NCBI GenBank assembly: GCA_900544945.1
Contig: UQXG01000120.1
Coordinates: 1-6,907, forward strand
Reading direction: 5' to 3'
Source of the DNA: an uncultured Eubacteriales bacterium
Lineage (GTDB): Bacteria; Bacillota; Clostridia; Oscillospirales; Oscillospiraceae
DNA length: 6,907 nt
Below are positions 6,689 through 6,907 of this stretch, in pieces. The notes under the pieces were generated by a model. It did not search any database, was not told the origin of the DNA, and worked only from the letters and a program-made list of their open reading frames with translations. The first letter of the stretch is position 1. Each line of letters begins with the position of its first letter. Both the position numbers and the translations under genes were made by a program.

Positions 6689-6846
6689 TTTTTTGGTTTC
6701 CTTTCCTTCTGCTTTCTTTGCGGAAAATGCCCGCGAGTATCTATCTCTGATTCTATCAGAGAAACAGCAGGATCGGAAGCCCCCTAGGGGGATACAAAAT
6801 CCGGTGATTTTCTTACAGGGAAGGACATTCGGTGACAGACGCAAAG
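6689..6846 (-). promoter_or_regulatory. Long, self-complementary 5' leader of the binding-protein operon
   Basis: This stretch of about 158 bases between the inferred transcript start and the ATG holds no convincing gene. It contains stem-loops at 6796-6811 (AAAATC/GATTTT, 4-base loop), 6780-6791 (CCCCCTAGGGGG), 6744-6762 (8-bp arms, 3-base loop) and 6720-6734 (GCGG/CCGC). A long-range match pairs 6840-6846 with 6716-6722, and 6846-6849 with 6709-6712, just before the ribosome binding site. I do not recognise a named riboswitch; cobalamin and molybdenum-cofactor types were considered without finding their conserved boxes. Folding and regulation are inferred. Confidence 0.35.
6744..6762. promoter_or_regulatory. 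8-3-8 palindrome, possible operator or leader stem
   Basis: The - strand reads TCTCTGATAGAATCAGAGA: perfect 8-bp arms around AGA. It contains TAGAAT, five of six matches to a -10 hexamer, with a weak -35 candidate (TTCCGA) 17 bases upstream. It lies 56 bases before the binding-protein ATG. It could be an operator over a second promoter, or an RNA stem. Confidence 0.4.
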
Positions 6847-6852
6847 CAGCTC

Positions 6853-6874
6853 CTTATACTGAACTCCAATTAAA
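6853..6874 (-). promoter_or_regulatory. Shared 19-bp element with -10-like hexamer, right copy
   Basis: Bases 6856-6874 are the inverted exact copy of 1-19. Read on the - strand, TATAAG (6853-6858) falls at the same place relative to the 19-mer as TATTAT does in the left copy. A weak -35 candidate, TTAAAG, lies 18 bases upstream inside the adjoining palindrome. The inferred transcript start is near 6846. Confidence 0.45.
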
Positions 6875-6897
6875 ATCTTTAAAAAAGATTTTAATTG
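6867..6897. promoter_or_regulatory. AT-rich perfect palindrome at the right edge
   Basis: CAATTAAAATCTTT (6867-6880) and AAAGATTTTAATTG (6884-6897) are perfect 14-bp inverted arms around AAA. It overlaps the shared 19-mer (6856-6874) and the proposed -35 of the - strand promoter, which suits an operator. Being AT-rich and without a following T-run, it is a poor terminator. The regulator is unknown. Confidence 0.45.
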
Positions 6898-6907
6898 CCT
6901 GAAGGGC

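Noticed and set aside
5555..6844. A 52-codon upstream extension of the binding protein starting at TTG 6844, with AAGGAG 5 bases before it
   Set aside because: The extension would place about 50 non-conserved residues before a perfect lipoprotein signal peptide. ATG 6688 has its own ribosome binding site, and the AAGGAG overlaps the proposed -10 sequence. A short leader peptide is not excluded.
1..6907. A transposon or integrative element bounded by the 19-bp inverted ends
   Set aside because: No transposase or integrase is seen, and the copies lie at promoter-like positions. It is kept only as an alternative to shared regulation.

Overview
The window looks like chromosomal DNA from a gut-type Clostridia member, most likely Oscillospiraceae or a close relative. 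I infer this from the moderately GC-rich coding sequence, strong AGGAGG-type ribosome binding sites, a Firmicutes-style lipoprotein signal, and a dispersed repeat of the 'GTCATTGCGAG...GTGGCAATCC' kind that I associate with such genomes. No database search was possible, so the taxonomy is tentative.

Layout: two ABC-import operons point toward each other. On the + strand (65-2857) lie a fused two-domain permease and its ATPase, of the FbpB/FbpC (AfuB/AfuC) ferric-iron type. The genes are 3 bases apart and are followed by a clear rho-independent terminator (2868-2921). No substrate-binding protein for this importer is inside the window. On the - strand (6688 down to 3195) lies a complete metal-chelate importer of the FecBCD/BtuFCD type: lipoprotein binding protein, FecCD permease, ATPase. 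A fourth gene, an FmdE-family protein with a C-terminal zinc ribbon, follows in the same tight array. The binding-protein and permease genes overlap by 32 bases, the permease and ATPase genes by 4, and the FmdE gene begins 29 bases after the ATPase stop. The convergent gap (2858-3194) is filled by the terminator and a composite palindromic repeat of about 250 bp: two near-identical hairpins flanking a pair of inverted 41-bp arms, each arm with its own small stem-loop.

The most unusual signal is at the window edges. The first 19 bases recur, inverted, near the right end (6856-6874). Because the operons converge, this 19-mer stands upstream of both in the same orientation relative to transcription, and in each case a -10-like hexamer directly follows or overlaps its end. 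At the right edge an AT-rich perfect palindrome (14-bp arms, 3-base centre) lies where a -35 region and operator would be. The simplest reading is a shared promoter/operator that co-regulates two metal importers; a mobile-element end or contig-edge effect is the main alternative. The binding-protein gene also has a leader of about 158 bases with several self-complementary segments, including a long-range pairing that would close the leader just before the ribosome binding site.

Together the genes suggest a metal-acquisition locus. The first importer probably takes ferric iron, and the second a chelated metal, corrinoid, siderophore, or possibly molybdate/tungstate given the FmdE partner. The substrates are inferred from family and context, not read directly from the sequence.
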